Shown one piece after another: positions 1 through 11,738 of a stretch of 64,000 nt of DNA. The notes beneath the pieces are model-generated. The model ran no database searches. It was not told the origin of the DNA and saw only the letters and a list, made by a program, of their open reading frames with translations. Source of the stretch: Oidiodendron maius Zn. Its lineage: Eukaryota > Ascomycota > Leotiomycetes > Myxotrichaceae. Numbering within the stretch: the stretch's first letter is position 1; each line of letters opens with the position of its first letter. The position numbers were made by a program, and so were the translations under genes. The stretch spans positions 1,998,245 to 2,062,244 of the forward strand of contig KN832873.1 of the NCBI GenBank assembly GCA_000827325.1. The letters run 5' to 3'.

Positions 1-86
1 ACTCGCCTCTGCGCCTAAACTTTTTCTCGGATATCGATAAACTCGCGTCTCCCCGAGCTACGCTCCAGACGAGTCAAACAGCCCAT

Positions 87-2502
87 ATGTCAGTCAATGG
101 GGATGCCAGCAGTGCTGCTGGCTTTGATGGCAGTGATCATCAAGTAGGACATAAAGGTTAATTGTTCGAACAACAGACTGACGTTCCACAGCCTGCCTAC
201 ATATTCAGACCTGCCGACGACGCGCCTGAAAGGCCTCCAAAACGCCGAAAGGCTCAAAAAGCCGCCACAATAGGGCCAGCAGAGCATGCGCCAGCATCAT
301 TCGACCCTTTATTAAATGGCCTGGAAAATGCTGCATGTATTAGCGTACGAGAGGAGCTATTCAAGAAGCACTGGGCAAAGACGGAAGAGAGCATCCAGGC
401 AAGAGCTGAGAAGGCGAGATTGTTTCTGATACTGACCAAGAGTACAGTCCATTTTAGGGGAGTCGAATGAAGACACGCTTGTGAGCGTCACATCATTTAT
501 ACATGATACACCGACGATACAGTATTGCAGTCTCTCCCTGCGCTTGAGCAAGAGCTAATATTTGTGGCAGGGGGAGGGTTCCAACTGCATTCATCGTTAC
601 TGGTCCCAATATTGCGTCACAGGGTCTCCTCTTCCAGCAGCTATCAGAGCGGCTCAAAGCAGAAATTAGTGGACCAGTTATCACTCTTCGCTCAGGCGGT
701 GCTTCGAATCTGAAAGCAGCCCTTAAACAGCTTATTCGAGATGCGACGAACCAGAGATGGACTGATGAAGTCGACGAGGTATCCTTTGACAAAGATGTAC
801 GCTTCGCCTGTCTCTTTCCTATTGTGATAAGCTAACTGAATAGGGACGGAAACTTCTCAGCTATGATCTAGAAATTCTCCATAGCTATATCAAGTCTCGT
901 GGCAGCAAGAAGGCAATTGTTGCGTTTCAAGATAGTGAGGCCTTCGATCCTAACCTACTAGGGGAACTCATTGCATTGTTCAGGTAAACTATGCTATTGG
1001 CTCCCTAGTTATAGCGTTTCTAACTTTACTAGCTCTTGGATGGGCCGGATCCCTTTCGTGCTCTTATTTGGCATTGCCACTTCAGTCGAGCTTTTCTACG
1101 AAAGGCTTTCGCGGTCAGCAAGCCGCTGCCTCTCCGGGATACAGTTTGACGTTGAGCAGACAAGTTCCATACTTGAGAATGTGTTTCTGAAAGTGGTTGC
1201 TGGCGCTAAGGCGCCACTTCGTCTAGGCCCAGGCCTTGTCGCAAGGCTTATGGAAAGACAAAACAACCACGTTCAGAGTATACAGGCTTTTATATCTTCG
1301 TTAAAAGTAAGGACCAACCAGCGGGACATGGCCGTATTAATGCATACTTACAATTTCAGTATGCTTACATGTGTCACTTCTTTGCCAACCCATTCAGCTT
1401 GCTTAACGATAATGAACGGGATCCGAAGTCTCTGCTAGCACTTCTTCAGCACGAGCACCTAGAGGCACTTCGAATTCTGCCGTCGTTTGCCAAATTAGTC
1501 GAGAGACTGCTCGAGGATCGCAACATCGCTCTTGCTCACAGGATACTAGAAGACGACGAAGTACTTCTGAATGAGGTCGAAAAGGCTCTCGATTCAAACT
1601 CTCAGAGAATCACAACTCTTTTACGGACACTGCATGTTTTATCGGTTGCAGTCAGCGGGCCTGTTGATAAGGTTGACCTCTACATCAAAGCATTCCGGGG
1701 CACCTTAAATGGCTCGGAGGTTGTAAGGGGCGTTCTGGATTCTGTCAAACGTATGACTCCTGATGCCCTGGTAGCATTCATCAAAGGGATAGTAGAGGCA
1801 ATAGAATACGGAAGCGCTGTCCTGGATCTTGAAGGCTGGCTCACTCCGGAGGACGAAACTTCCAGAGAGCTAGCAGATCTTCTAGCCGAAGTTACCTCTG
1901 TTGCAGAGAAATCTGCTGAGGCGAGGAAACCTGTTCGGAGTCAATATGCGATTCAAAATCAAGGTCTCCGAACTACTGTTGTTGCGCAAAAGGTTCAGCT
2001 GAGTTACGAGAAATCTACTCTCTCAAAGTTGGATCTACTATATACGGCTCTTATCGACCGAGCGTCAAAACTCTTTGAGCGGTACTTCGTATTCGAAAAC
2101 CCTAACGGTCTGTTTCTCCATGAAGTTTGGCTTTACGATTCTCTAACTCCATACTCGGACGTCTTCACTCCCCGACCAAGATTCGCAATTGAGCAGGCAC
2201 TATCTACCCCTTCCAACTACCTCCGTGGCTGTAAAGACAGGGGCGATGCTTTATCGTCGACAAATCCCACAACAGCAATATTATATCAAATGTATCTTGA
2301 ATGCGGCTCTCTCATCAACGTTTCCGATATTTGGATTGCATTTTATAGCATTGTTGGTGGCGACGGCAGCGACGGCTATGATGAACGAACAGCGTTGATG
2401 TTGTTCTACCGAGGACTTGCCGACCTGAGGCTGCTAGGAATGGTAAAGCAGAGTAAGAAGAAAGTAGATCACCTTGCAAAGTCCATATGGAAAGGTCTTT
2501 GA
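87..2502 (+). CDS. ORC3: Origin recognition complex subunit 3
   Basis: Subunit of the six-protein complex that marks replication origins and loads the MCM helicase. Seven exons fit: 87-143, 192-398, 448-521, 571-796, 844-983, 1033-1306 and 1360-2502, about 706 residues. Recognised from the N-terminal PAYIFRP...PPKRRK stretch, the PTAFIVTGPNIASQG segment (degenerate AAA+ core), the SSWMGRIPFVLLFGIATS block, and the C-terminal winged-helix region with LRGCKD and the LYQMYLECG motif. The start at 87 follows from the 48-nt intron 144-191 joining in phase. Intron 399-447 begins with GC rather than GT; without it the frame breaks, with it ESIQ joins SILGES cleanly. The other introns are 47-53 nt GT-AG. 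All phases agree, so the gene looks intact. No downstream neighbour is close (about 1.1 kb gap). Confidence 0.9.
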
Positions 2503-3638
2503 TGGAAGGTCACAAGTCACATGTCTTCTAACGTGAAGTTGTCAGGGATGTCGGATTCGAATAATATTTTACATTGTGAACGACGTTTCTCTTGTATCAT
2601 AGCCTAGACCTTTAACAAAGGCAAAGATCTGGCAATCAAAAATACAAGTTTATTCAAGATCTTCAAACTAAGACAGAAAAGAGACCATACCTAAATGCAA
2701 ACCAAGTCTCACACAATGGCTTCTATTTCTCTACCTAACCCTCAGTTCTCCTGGCATCCAGTGTAACCAAGATTTTCAGAATTCCCTTCTTCTCAACCAT
2801 TATAGAGTTATTCGCTGCTAGGTCTAGAAACATCTCCGTCTCATTACAGGTATATATGAAGTCTAATAGCGATCCTCACTTGCCACAGTCAGCTCACCAC
2901 TCCCGGAGTTTATGTCACAATAACTCAAGCCGGATCAAACCTCAGGCATACTTTCTGCACGAGCCCGGCGATGCTCTCCCAGTTGGCTCTCACGCTCGCA
3001 TCAATCGTGCAATTCACATCTGGCCAGATCCAACGTGACTTTCCTAGCACGCTTCTAAACTTCTAGCTTCAAACTTCGGAGCAGCTTGACGAACTAGCAC
3101 ATTTCTATCACAAGCGAACACCGTGTATTTGGAGGGCATATTATCCTTGCCTGGTGGTACGGGGAAGAGATCTCACGCTCGAGAAGAGAAGAAGATTGGA
3201 CGATTCATTGGGTTGAGTGGATTTGACAGCCCAGTGAAGACAGAGGAGCAAATCCTAAGAGAGGCGAGGAGAAAAGGTGGGCAGCAAGAAGGTATTTGGA
3301 ATCGGAAACTAGGGTGGCACTGAATTTCTGAGGGGAGAAGAAGAACTTTGGATTGGAGAGTACTGTACAACGTATATGCAGAGTTAATTCGGAGTCTGTC
3401 CATATCGGTACAGTTTACGGCTCAACTCTTTTACCGCCTGCGTTCCACAGTCCAGATGTGAAGAAGTCTCAGTCCTTACGATTCAGATACTATTTCCAGT
3501 CTGTGAGCAAACTATGTTCTAGTCAAATCCCAAATGTACAATACCGATAACGCCATCCTGTAGCTTGGAAGATCCACCGGGTATAGCATTTTACAATGAT
3601 AGCACCAAGTTGCCAAGGGAATAGCTCCCAAGTCGATC
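2503..3638. other. Intergenic, 1.1 kb, no gene seen
   Basis: Lies between the 3' ends of ORC3 and SEC66 (convergent). Only short frames without family resemblance or splice support. I see no tRNA, repeat or transposon signal. Confidence 0.5.
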
Positions 3639-4440
3639 CTATTTTTTACCCTTTTTTCTCATGCTTCCCGCAGCCGGCCCGCCGCCCTCTACTAAAACAG
3701 CATCCTCATCACTACCGGCTTTACTCGCCAAAGACTTCGCTGGAGTTGTAGGAATAGCTTCCAGTTCCTTCATGAACTCGGATTGAATAGTCGCGCGCTT
3801 CTTTTCCCACCACTCTTTCTCCGTTGCTGCTTGAGCTTCGATCTCATCTAGCCTTTTCCGAAGTTGGGTGTTGGCCGCGATCTCATTCGCAGATTGGAAG
3901 ATAGTCTGACCCCATTTAGGTGACAGAGCATTCGCCTGTCATGCGTCAGCCTGGTCAATTCAAGTTAGCAGACATCACACACCTCCATAACGACATCTCG
4001 AAGCTCCTCTTCCATTTCCTTCTCAGCCCTCAAGAAGCGCTGCCACAGATCGTCTCCGACACTTCCACGTTGTAATAGTGTACTGCATGCTTGTTTTGCG
4101 CTTCTAATCTGAATGATTCTGTGGATATCCTCGACAGCACGGCGCAAGAGCGCAGCACGTATAACACTCTCGGGAACAGCCGGGGCTTTATCTTTCCCTT
4201 CCTCTGGTTCGAGATGAAGTAGAGAAAGGTAGATGTTCCGTTGAAGATGGGGTGGGAACCATGGTGCCAGAGTTGCTGATGCAGCTGCGTTCAATCAGTA
4301 AAAGAGGTATGATTCTTAAAGAATTATCACTGACTGGCTTTCCGTTTTCGATATAATGAAGAGAATGTTATTAAAGAGCCAAGGAGGACCGTAATGTAGG
4401 CAAAGGGGAGGACCAGAGACCACCAGTCGATGTCGAACAT
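3639..4440 (-). CDS. SEC66: ER translocation complex subunit Sec66 (Sec71)
   Basis: Non-essential subunit of the Sec63 complex that helps post-translational protein import into the endoplasmic reticulum. Three exons, 4335-4440, 3983-4284 and 3639-3935, encode about 234 residues. The N-terminus MFDIDWWSLVLPFAY followed by a hydrophobic run to about residue 30 is the single membrane anchor. The cytosolic part has APWFPPHLQRNIYLSLLHLE, then LSPKWGQTIFQSANEIA and a coiled-coil EKEWWEKKRATIQSEFMKEL, ending in an acidic SDEDAVLVE and a lysine tail, all as in fungal Sec66. Introns are 50 nt (4285-4334) and 47 nt (3936-3982). Divergent from NPL4, with a 465-bp shared upstream region. Confidence 0.93.
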
Positions 4441-4905
4441 CGTGGCTGCGTGTTCTTGTACCCTGAGACTCTCCGCCCACGGACGCTATGCCAGAAGTCA
4501 AACGTAACTTGGTATCCAGACGAGAATGGATTGGGTAGACTCGGGTAACCAAGTATCCTCGAACTTGTCGTATTCTTAGGAAATGTGTATCCGCCCAGTG
4601 TTAAGGCCAGGTCGACGTTAATAAATTCCTCAGCCTCTCGAGTATCAATTACCGCACCCCACACCAAGGATAAACGCACGCCGCTCAGGCTGACATCACA
4701 CACGACAGCTCTCCACCACCAAGGGGAAAGAGCTACAAGCTACCCCCTCTACAATCTTCTTTGGTCTTCTTTCTTTCCTTCTACCTATTCTTTGGCTCCT
4801 CTCGCTCTCTACTCCTGACCACTTCAGCAGGGGCACATCTCTTGAGGTCAAATACGTCTTCGGTTCTCAAATATATCGCCCCAATATCCTGACATCTGCA
4901 GAATC
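4441..4905. promoter_or_regulatory. Shared divergent promoter of SEC66 and NPL4
   Basis: A 465-bp gap between two outward-facing start codons. It contains a pyrimidine-rich stretch near 4755-4810 on the plus strand, typical of fungal leaders. I see no clear TATA box or specific binding site. Confidence 0.4.
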
Positions 4906-6975
4906 ATGCTGCTCCGATTTCGAGGTCCTGATGGGACTTTTCGAATCCCCATAGAACCATCGGAGACCTTTCGCTCTCTGGGAAATAAGGCACGCGAGCC
5001 AGCTACATTGTTGGAAGATGAGGACTGACAGTTTACAGCTCGCAGAGGTCCTTCCCGAAAATGTCGACTACAACACGCTCACTCTATCGCCTCGACCAAC
5101 AGGTGGCGACCTGAAACTCCTTAAGGATATTGCAAATTACGAAGTCTCACGGATTGGCATGCAGTAAGGACAGTTATGTCAAGCTTGTATGCTCTCCCTA
5201 ACAGCTCTCTAGACATGGAGATTTGGTCTTCATCAATTACAAGACACACGACGCCCTCTCAAACGGCCACTCAAATGGTGCTACGAGCGTCCCATCCCAT
5301 CCTCTATCATCCACGAATCGTCTCAATGGACACCCCATACTGCCTACCGAAGATCTCCCAATAGACCCAGTGCCTGTTACCTCACCTTCCGAAAAGATCA
5401 AAAATCCGTGGGAAGTGGTTAAACAATCTCCGTTGGACGATAGGCTAGATAAGCTGGATGGTAAGATACCTCGAAAACGGGACCTGAAGATGTGCCGGCA
5501 TGGGGACAAGGGCATGTGCGACTACTGCATGCCGCTGGAACCTTTCAATGCCGAGTATCTGGCCGAGCGAAAGATCAAGAACCTCTCCTTCCATTCGTAT
5601 CTTCGCAAGATTAATTCTGCGACAAATAAGCCGGAGCTTGGGAGTTCATTTATGCCACCTCTGACTGAGCCGTATTATCGTGTGAAGAGGGACTGCCCGT
5701 CTGGACATCCACAATGGCCCGAAGGTATTTGCACCAAGTGCCAACCTAGTGCGATAACTCTCCAGCCTCAGTCATTCCGTATGGTCGACCACGTCGAGTT
5801 TGCAGATGCCAGCATCATAAACGGCTTACTAGACTTCTGGCGAGCGTCCGGAGCGCAGCGGTTCGGATATCTCTACGGACGCTACACAGAGTATTCCGAG
5901 GTGCCACTAGGTATAAAGGCTGTGGTTGAAGCTATATATGAGCCTCCGCAGGTTAACGAGTTGGATGGAGTTACTCTAAATGAATGGGAGAATGAGACAG
6001 GAGTTGACGAGGTGGCCAGATTATGCGGCTTACAGAAAGTCGGCGTCATCTGGACGGATTTATTAGATGCTGGTGTGGGCGATGGCTCTGTGATATGCAA
6101 GAGACACATCGACTCCTACTATCTCTCCTCTCTCGAAATCGCCTTTGCAGCACGACTCCAGGCGCAACACCCCAAACCCACGAAATGGAGCGATACAGGA
6201 AGGTTTGGATCGAATTTCGTTACCTGTGTAATTTCCGGGGACGAGTCTGGTCAGGTTACCATTTCCGCTTACCAGGTCTCAAATTCTGCAGTCGAGATGG
6301 TTCGGGCAGATATTGTTGAACCTTCAGCCGACCCAGGAGTCATGATTGTCCGAAACGAGGAAGACGAGGGCGAACCAAGCCGCACAAGATACATTCCCGA
6401 TGTCTTTTATCGCAAGATCAACGAATATGGTGCCCAGGTGCAAGAGAATGCTAAACCTTCATTCCCAGTCGAATATTTGCTAGTCACTTTAACACACGGC
6501 TTTCCTTCTAATCCAACCCCCTTATTCCAGGCGAAACCACCTAGTTTTGTCATTGAAAACCGTGACTACATCGGCCAAACCCAGGAGCTACAAAAAGTTG
6601 GAGACCGTTTGGGTCTAGACAAGAGTGGTGGACTCAAAAAATCTAATGAAGGCATCCTAGCCATTTCTGATTTCCACCTCCTTTGTTTCCTTCACGGCTT
6701 CAAGTTCCTGGACAAGGTAGGCTTAGATTCGCTTGCTCCGTATTGTTCCCATACTGACTCTATCCTAGGACGAAGAAGCTCTCCTCTGCAAGGTTGCTAC
6801 TCAACACGATCTGGCAGATGGATATGCCCTACTAGAAACTAACGGCTGGGCAACCCTACTTGCAGTATTGCAATCGACTGGTGAGCGACCCCCCAAACGG
6901 CCATCGCCTGACTCCGGTGATGGCGGTAAAGCCGATCATATAACTAAGAGGGTTGGTCGGGTAAGGCTAGAGTAG
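4906..6975 (+). CDS. NPL4: Nuclear protein localization protein 4
   Basis: Npl4 pairs with Ufd1 as adaptor for the Cdc48 ATPase and delivers ubiquitylated proteins from ER and chromatin to the proteasome. Exons 4906-4989, 5039-5163, 5213-6716 and 6769-6975 give about 639 residues. Domains: N-terminal ubiquitin-like fold ([14 protein letters not shown]), a zinc-binding block with [13 protein letters not shown] near residues 170-185 and a second [16 protein letters not shown], then the MPN-like domain ([19 protein letters not shown]) and the C-terminal domain ending [19 protein letters not shown]. The first intron (4990-5038) has a GC donor after AAG and a CTGAC branch site. The other introns, 49 and 52 nt, are GT-AG. 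Frames join without a break. Confidence 0.95.
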
Positions 6976-7394
6976 AGTAACGGTTCTATGACCTGATGCT
7001 AGCTTATGCCTCGATGATCTCTAGGTGCCACCCCACATTCATTTGCATGATAATAGATTATGATAGGAGGGTTTCGATCTTAAATATCTTAATGGAGGAC
7101 TCGGTACTCGAGGGGTAATACAGGTACTGGTTTGTGCATTAGAGGCGTAGAAAATTTATTTGGACGGCGAGCATTATACGAGGACGCAATCAGGAGTCAT
7201 CGCAGCACAATCGTACCCGAATGAATCATTTAGATCAAACTCATATCACATGAAAGGTGTGTCTTCAAGTGCGAGGTGATAAAAAAATTTCGAAAAGAAA
7301 CTTTTATGGCAATTTTCATACCCCATTTTGTTCCACCAATGTCGACGAATCCAACAACACCATAAACTCATCACATAATAGTGAATGAGAATAT
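6976..7394. other. Convergent 3' intergenic region
   Basis: Between the stop codons of NPL4 and the carbamoyl-phosphate synthase gene. AT-rich from about 7240 on; presumably two 3' UTRs. No gene seen. Confidence 0.5.
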
Positions 7395-10300
7395 TTACAA
7401 CGGCTTCCCACCTATAAAATCAGACCACCTGCGGACTTCTCCGGGGATACCTTCTTTCCGGGGTAGCTTCTCGCTCATACATTGAGCAAAGAGCTCGGCA
7501 GTCTTACAATTAGGTTAGTATGCGCGTAGGAAGAGAGGGGATGATCACTTACCTTAGGTTCCATGAACAGTGGCACGCCAAAATCAACAGCATTCCTGCG
7601 CATGACGTAGTCGACATCGAGAGTAGTCTTCCCCCTAGCCAGGGCCAAGTTAAATACGCCACGGATGTCGTACTTCTGGAAGACTTCCCTCAAAGCTCGT
7701 TTGTCTTCCGTTGGGAATTCGATGAGTTCAACGCTAATGTCGTCCTTTGCGGTCTTCTCGAGGAAGTCCTTCACCTCCTTCTCAGCTGCGTAGAGTTTAT
7801 AGCCAAGCGGTGAAAGGTAGTTCACAATGTTGGTCAGGACAGGCTTGCTGATGTCTCCGCCGAAGAGGAGACCTTCACCAGGCTCTGGGACACGGAAATT
7901 CATGGTTGCTTGCAGAGAAGCCCAGTAGGCTTCTACCAGATCCTTTCCGAAGCAGGCAATTTCGCCAGTGCTCGACATCTCAACTCCCAAGAACGGGTCA
8001 GCTCCGGCAAGGCGAGTCCAAGAGAATTGTGGTACTTTAGTAGCAAGATAGTCGCGTTTCACAGCCATTAGATCAACTGGCTCTGGGACATTCTGACCAA
8101 TAAGAGCTTTGGTTGCGACATCGATGAAGTTGACACCAAGAACTTTACTAGCGAAGGGAAAGGAACGAGATGCACGCAAGTTGCACTCGATAACCTTCAA
8201 CTGAGCAGGTCCACCGTTGGGGTCGTCGGCCTTGATGATCTGCATATTGAAAGGTCCGGTAATGCTCCAAGCCTTGGCAACCTTGACTGCAATTTCCTTA
8301 ATCCGATCCATAGTATCCTGGTCCAGAGATGCAGGAGGAAGAATGAGAGTCGCGTCACCAGAATGAACGCCAGCTTGTTCAACATGCTCGCTGACTGCGT
8401 GGAGGATGAGTTTGCCATTAGATCCAACAGCATCAATGTCAATTTCTTGGGCACCTTCAATGAACTTAGTGATAACGACAGGGTGATCTGGCGAGACACT
8501 ACTGGCTGCTTCGAGCTTCTCTTTCAACTCATCTTTGCTGTGTATCACCGTCATTGCAGCTCCGGAAAGAACATAACTAGGTCGGACAAGAACAGGATAG
8601 CTGACTTCTTGGGCGAAAGCCTCAGCGTCGGCGACTGAAGTAAGTTCCTTCCAGGCAGGTTGATCAACGCCGATGCTGTCCAGGATTTCGGAGAACTTCT
8701 GCCTATCTTCAGCCCTGTCAATATCTTTAGGATCAGTGCCAAGGATCCTAGCTGACTAGATAATATGTTAGTGATAGTAATGAGTTGTTGACAGTAAGAA
8801 ATTCGAGTCCAGAAGTCCAGAATTGAATGCCCTGGTAAGATGTTGTTGACAGTAACAAACTTGAGTTAGGAAGTGTAGAAGTTCCCACACTTGGCTTTCC
8901 CAAGCCAAACCAAATGAATGAGAATTATCATAACTTACGCCTGTTTCCTGAAGGCGGAGTGCAATGTTTTCTATCATCTAATTAGCACGGAGTGCCGAGA
9001 ATTAAGAGCGGGCTAAGGAGCTAAGGAGCCACTCCTAAGACCAGCAGAAACCGGGAAATTATTATGAGAATATGACTTACGTGGCAATTGACCTCCGACG
9101 GAGACAACAATACCGTTAGAGCTTTCTAACTCATAAATGTCTAAAACTCTCTCATAACTTAACTCTTCAAAATAAAGCCTGTCGGCCGTATCAAAATCAG
9201 TCGAAAATGTCTCCGGGTTGTCTACGGCCTAGATGTGAGTTTGAGATACACAGGAACTTGGGACTCAATAGCTTACACTTGGAGGAAGTTAGCAATGATA
9301 CAATATGACTGAAGTTAGGGTGGTTAAAATGGACGGCGTCGATTTCATGAAAGACCCAAGAGGAGGTTACTTACATTGATCATAACAGTCTTCTTTCCCA
9401 TCTTTCTCAGTGCCTGAGTGGCACTGACGGCACACCAATCGAATTCGACAGAGCTTCCAATTCTGTAGACTCCGGAACCTAGGATAATGGTTCCGTGATC
9501 ATCGAAAGTAACATCGTGAGTGCTGGCGTTATATGTTGTCTAATAATTCAGTGAGCCATAATACGGAATTTTGGAAAGTGATAACAATCCAGAGGCAGAC
9601 CCATCTTGAGGAAGGTCCATCCAAGTTGGTCGAATGGGCGGCGTCCATTCAGATGCAGGTTGATCCAAAGGCAGGCGCATCATGAGGCAGGTTCATCCAG
9701 CCGGATCCGGAAATGAAAACACAAGACAGAAACAGACAATATAGCAGAAAATGGGGCAGAAAATGGAGAGAAAATGATATTTAACTCACATAAAAATAAT
9801 TCGTGTTAGTGGGGAACTCAGCAGCGAGAGTATCAATCCTCTTCACGAACGGAGTGATACCGAAGTTCTTTCGACGAGCTCGAACTTCGAGCTCGGTACT
9901 TCCTACAGCAAGGGCAATCTGTTTATCAGAGAAGCCCAACTTTTTGGCCTTCAGGATAAGCTCTTTCTTCAGGCCAAAGAGGCTCCCGATATGCTCAAGT
10001 TCACGAGTACAGTCAACAATATTCTGAAGCTTGTACAAGAACCATTTGTCGATCTTGGTCAATTCGTGGACGCGGTCCACAGTGTAGTTCTCATGTAGCA
10101 TGGCCTGGCCAACGGCAAGCCATCGTCGGTCTGTCGGGTTTGCCAGTTCGAAGTCAAGGTCTTCGAACTTGTCACCCTGAAATCCAACGTATTTGGGATC
10201 GACTTGTCGAATAGCTTTCTGGATGGACTCCTCAAAGGTTCTGCCGATGGCCATTACCTCGCCAACAGACTTCATGGCACTGCCAATATCACGTTTGACA

Positions 10301-11738
10301 TGTTGAAACTTGGACAAATCCCACCTTGGAATTTTGGTCACAATGTAATCCAGTGCTGGCTCAAAGTTTGCCGTGGTGGTTTTGGTAACGGCGTTAGGAA
10401 GTTCCGGCAGGGTATGGCCAAGACCAATTTTCGCAGCCGTGTAGGCCAGAGGATAACCCGTAGCTTTCGAGGCAAGAGCAGATGAACGAGAGAGACGAGC
10501 ATTGACCTCGATGACACGGTAGTCGAGTCCATCGGGTTGCAGTGCGTACTGAACGTTACACTCGCCCACAACTCCTAAGTGGCGGACAATCTTGATCGCT
10601 GCAGAACGAAGCATGTGATATTCCTCATCACTCAAGGTCTGGCTAGGGGCCACAACTATGGAATCACCGGTATGAATCCCGAGGGGGTCAAAATTTTCCA
10701 TGTTGCAGACGGTTATACAGTTGTTGCTGGCGTCACGGACAACTTCATACTCAAGTTCTTTCCAACCCTTGAGGGACTTCTCAACTAATATTTGAGGGGA
10801 CAAAGTGAGAGATCTTGCAGACAAGTTCCGGAGCTCCTCCGCGTTGTTTGCAAAGCCAGAGCCAAGACCTCCGAGAGCGTAGGCAGCACGGACGATGATC
10901 GGATATCCGATTCCTTTTGCCGCCTCTAGAGCCTCATCTACAGTGCTGACAGCGATTGACTGGGCAATGGGGATGTTGATCTCCCCAAGGGCCTTGGCAA
11001 AGAGATCTCTGTCCTCGCTTGTCTCGAGTGTTTTGATGCTCGTACCCAATACCTGGACACCGTACCGCTCGAAGATCCCCATTCGCTCCATTTGTACGCC
11101 GAGATTCAGGGCGGTTTGACCACCAAACGTAAGGAATATACCATCGGGCCTCTCGCGCTCGATGACATATGTTACATATTCTGGGGTGACAGGGAGGTAG
11201 TAGACCTCATCGCTGAGGACATGGGCGGTCTGGATGGTTGCGATATTAGGGTTGATAAGAACGGACGACACACCAGCTTCTTTCAAAGCTTTTAGTGCTT
11301 GTGAGCCTGTATAGTAGAATAGATTAGCATAAGTCTACATAGACTAGTTAAGAGCATCTGTAGAGGAGTATCTCAAGTTGAGTCATTTGCAAAGAAAAAC
11401 CAACCTGAATAGTCAAACTCTCCAGCTTGTCCAATACTCAAGCCACCACTACCAATAACGAGGACCTTCTTAACATTGACAGGATTTGCAGCTCCCTTTA
11501 CCACTCCGCTCTCGAGGTATGCCTTTGCGCTGGGAGCGGGTTGTACCTGGGCCTTGCACACCGCCGGGTTCGAGAAGAGGCGCACAAGTCCGGTGTTCTT
11601 GCCAGCCGGTGCATGGCTCTTAGCAAAAAGGCATCCCGTCGATGATCTAGTAGTAAATTTTCGGACAGGTGCAGCTGGAGCCCGAACGTGACGGATAAAT
11701 GAGCCTGTTCGCCCAGCCAAGCGAACTGAGGCTGCCAT
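7395..11738 (-). CDS. CPA2: Carbamoyl-phosphate synthase, arginine-specific, large subunit (mitochondrial)
   Basis: Makes carbamoyl phosphate from bicarbonate, ATP and glutamine-derived ammonia for arginine synthesis. The N-terminus ([19 protein letters not shown], arginine- and serine-rich, no acidic residues) is a mitochondrial presequence, and there are no fused ATCase or glutaminase domains, so this is the arginine-pathway enzyme (Neurospora arg-3 type). Two ATP-grasp halves are visible: [21 protein letters not shown] opens the first, [16 protein letters not shown] the second, and the C-terminal domain ends in GGKPL. Best exon set: 11405-11738, 9790-11306, 9375-9539, 9277 (one base), 9081-9221, 8939-8970, 7553-8755, 7395-7502; about 1166 residues, the family length. 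Without the one-base exon the invariant N-Y-N-P-E-T motif would read N-A-V-D-N-P-E-T. Introns of 98, 250, 110 and 183 nt are unusually long for this window. Confidence 0.95.
8784..8873. repeat. Direct duplication inside a CPA2 intron (58-bp offset)
   Basis: Two related ~32-bp segments, 8784-8815 and 8842-8873, share an identical 14-base start (GTTGTTGACAGTAA) and diverge afterwards. They lie in the 183-nt intron 8756-8938. Confidence 0.65.
9587..9705. repeat. Degenerate ~16-bp tandem repeat inside a CPA2 intron
   Basis: On the minus strand the 250-nt intron 9540-9789 holds about seven imperfect copies of a unit like GATNNNCCTGCCTNTG. Examples begin GATGAACCTGCCTCAT, GATGCGCCTGCCTTTG and GATCAACCTGCATCTG. 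It is non-coding, since the flanking exons join in frame. Confidence 0.7.

Noticed and set aside
144-176. A 33-nt first intron in ORC3
   Set aside because: The acceptor at 191 gives a normal 48-nt intron with a branch site and joins SDHQ to PAYIFRP as in relatives.
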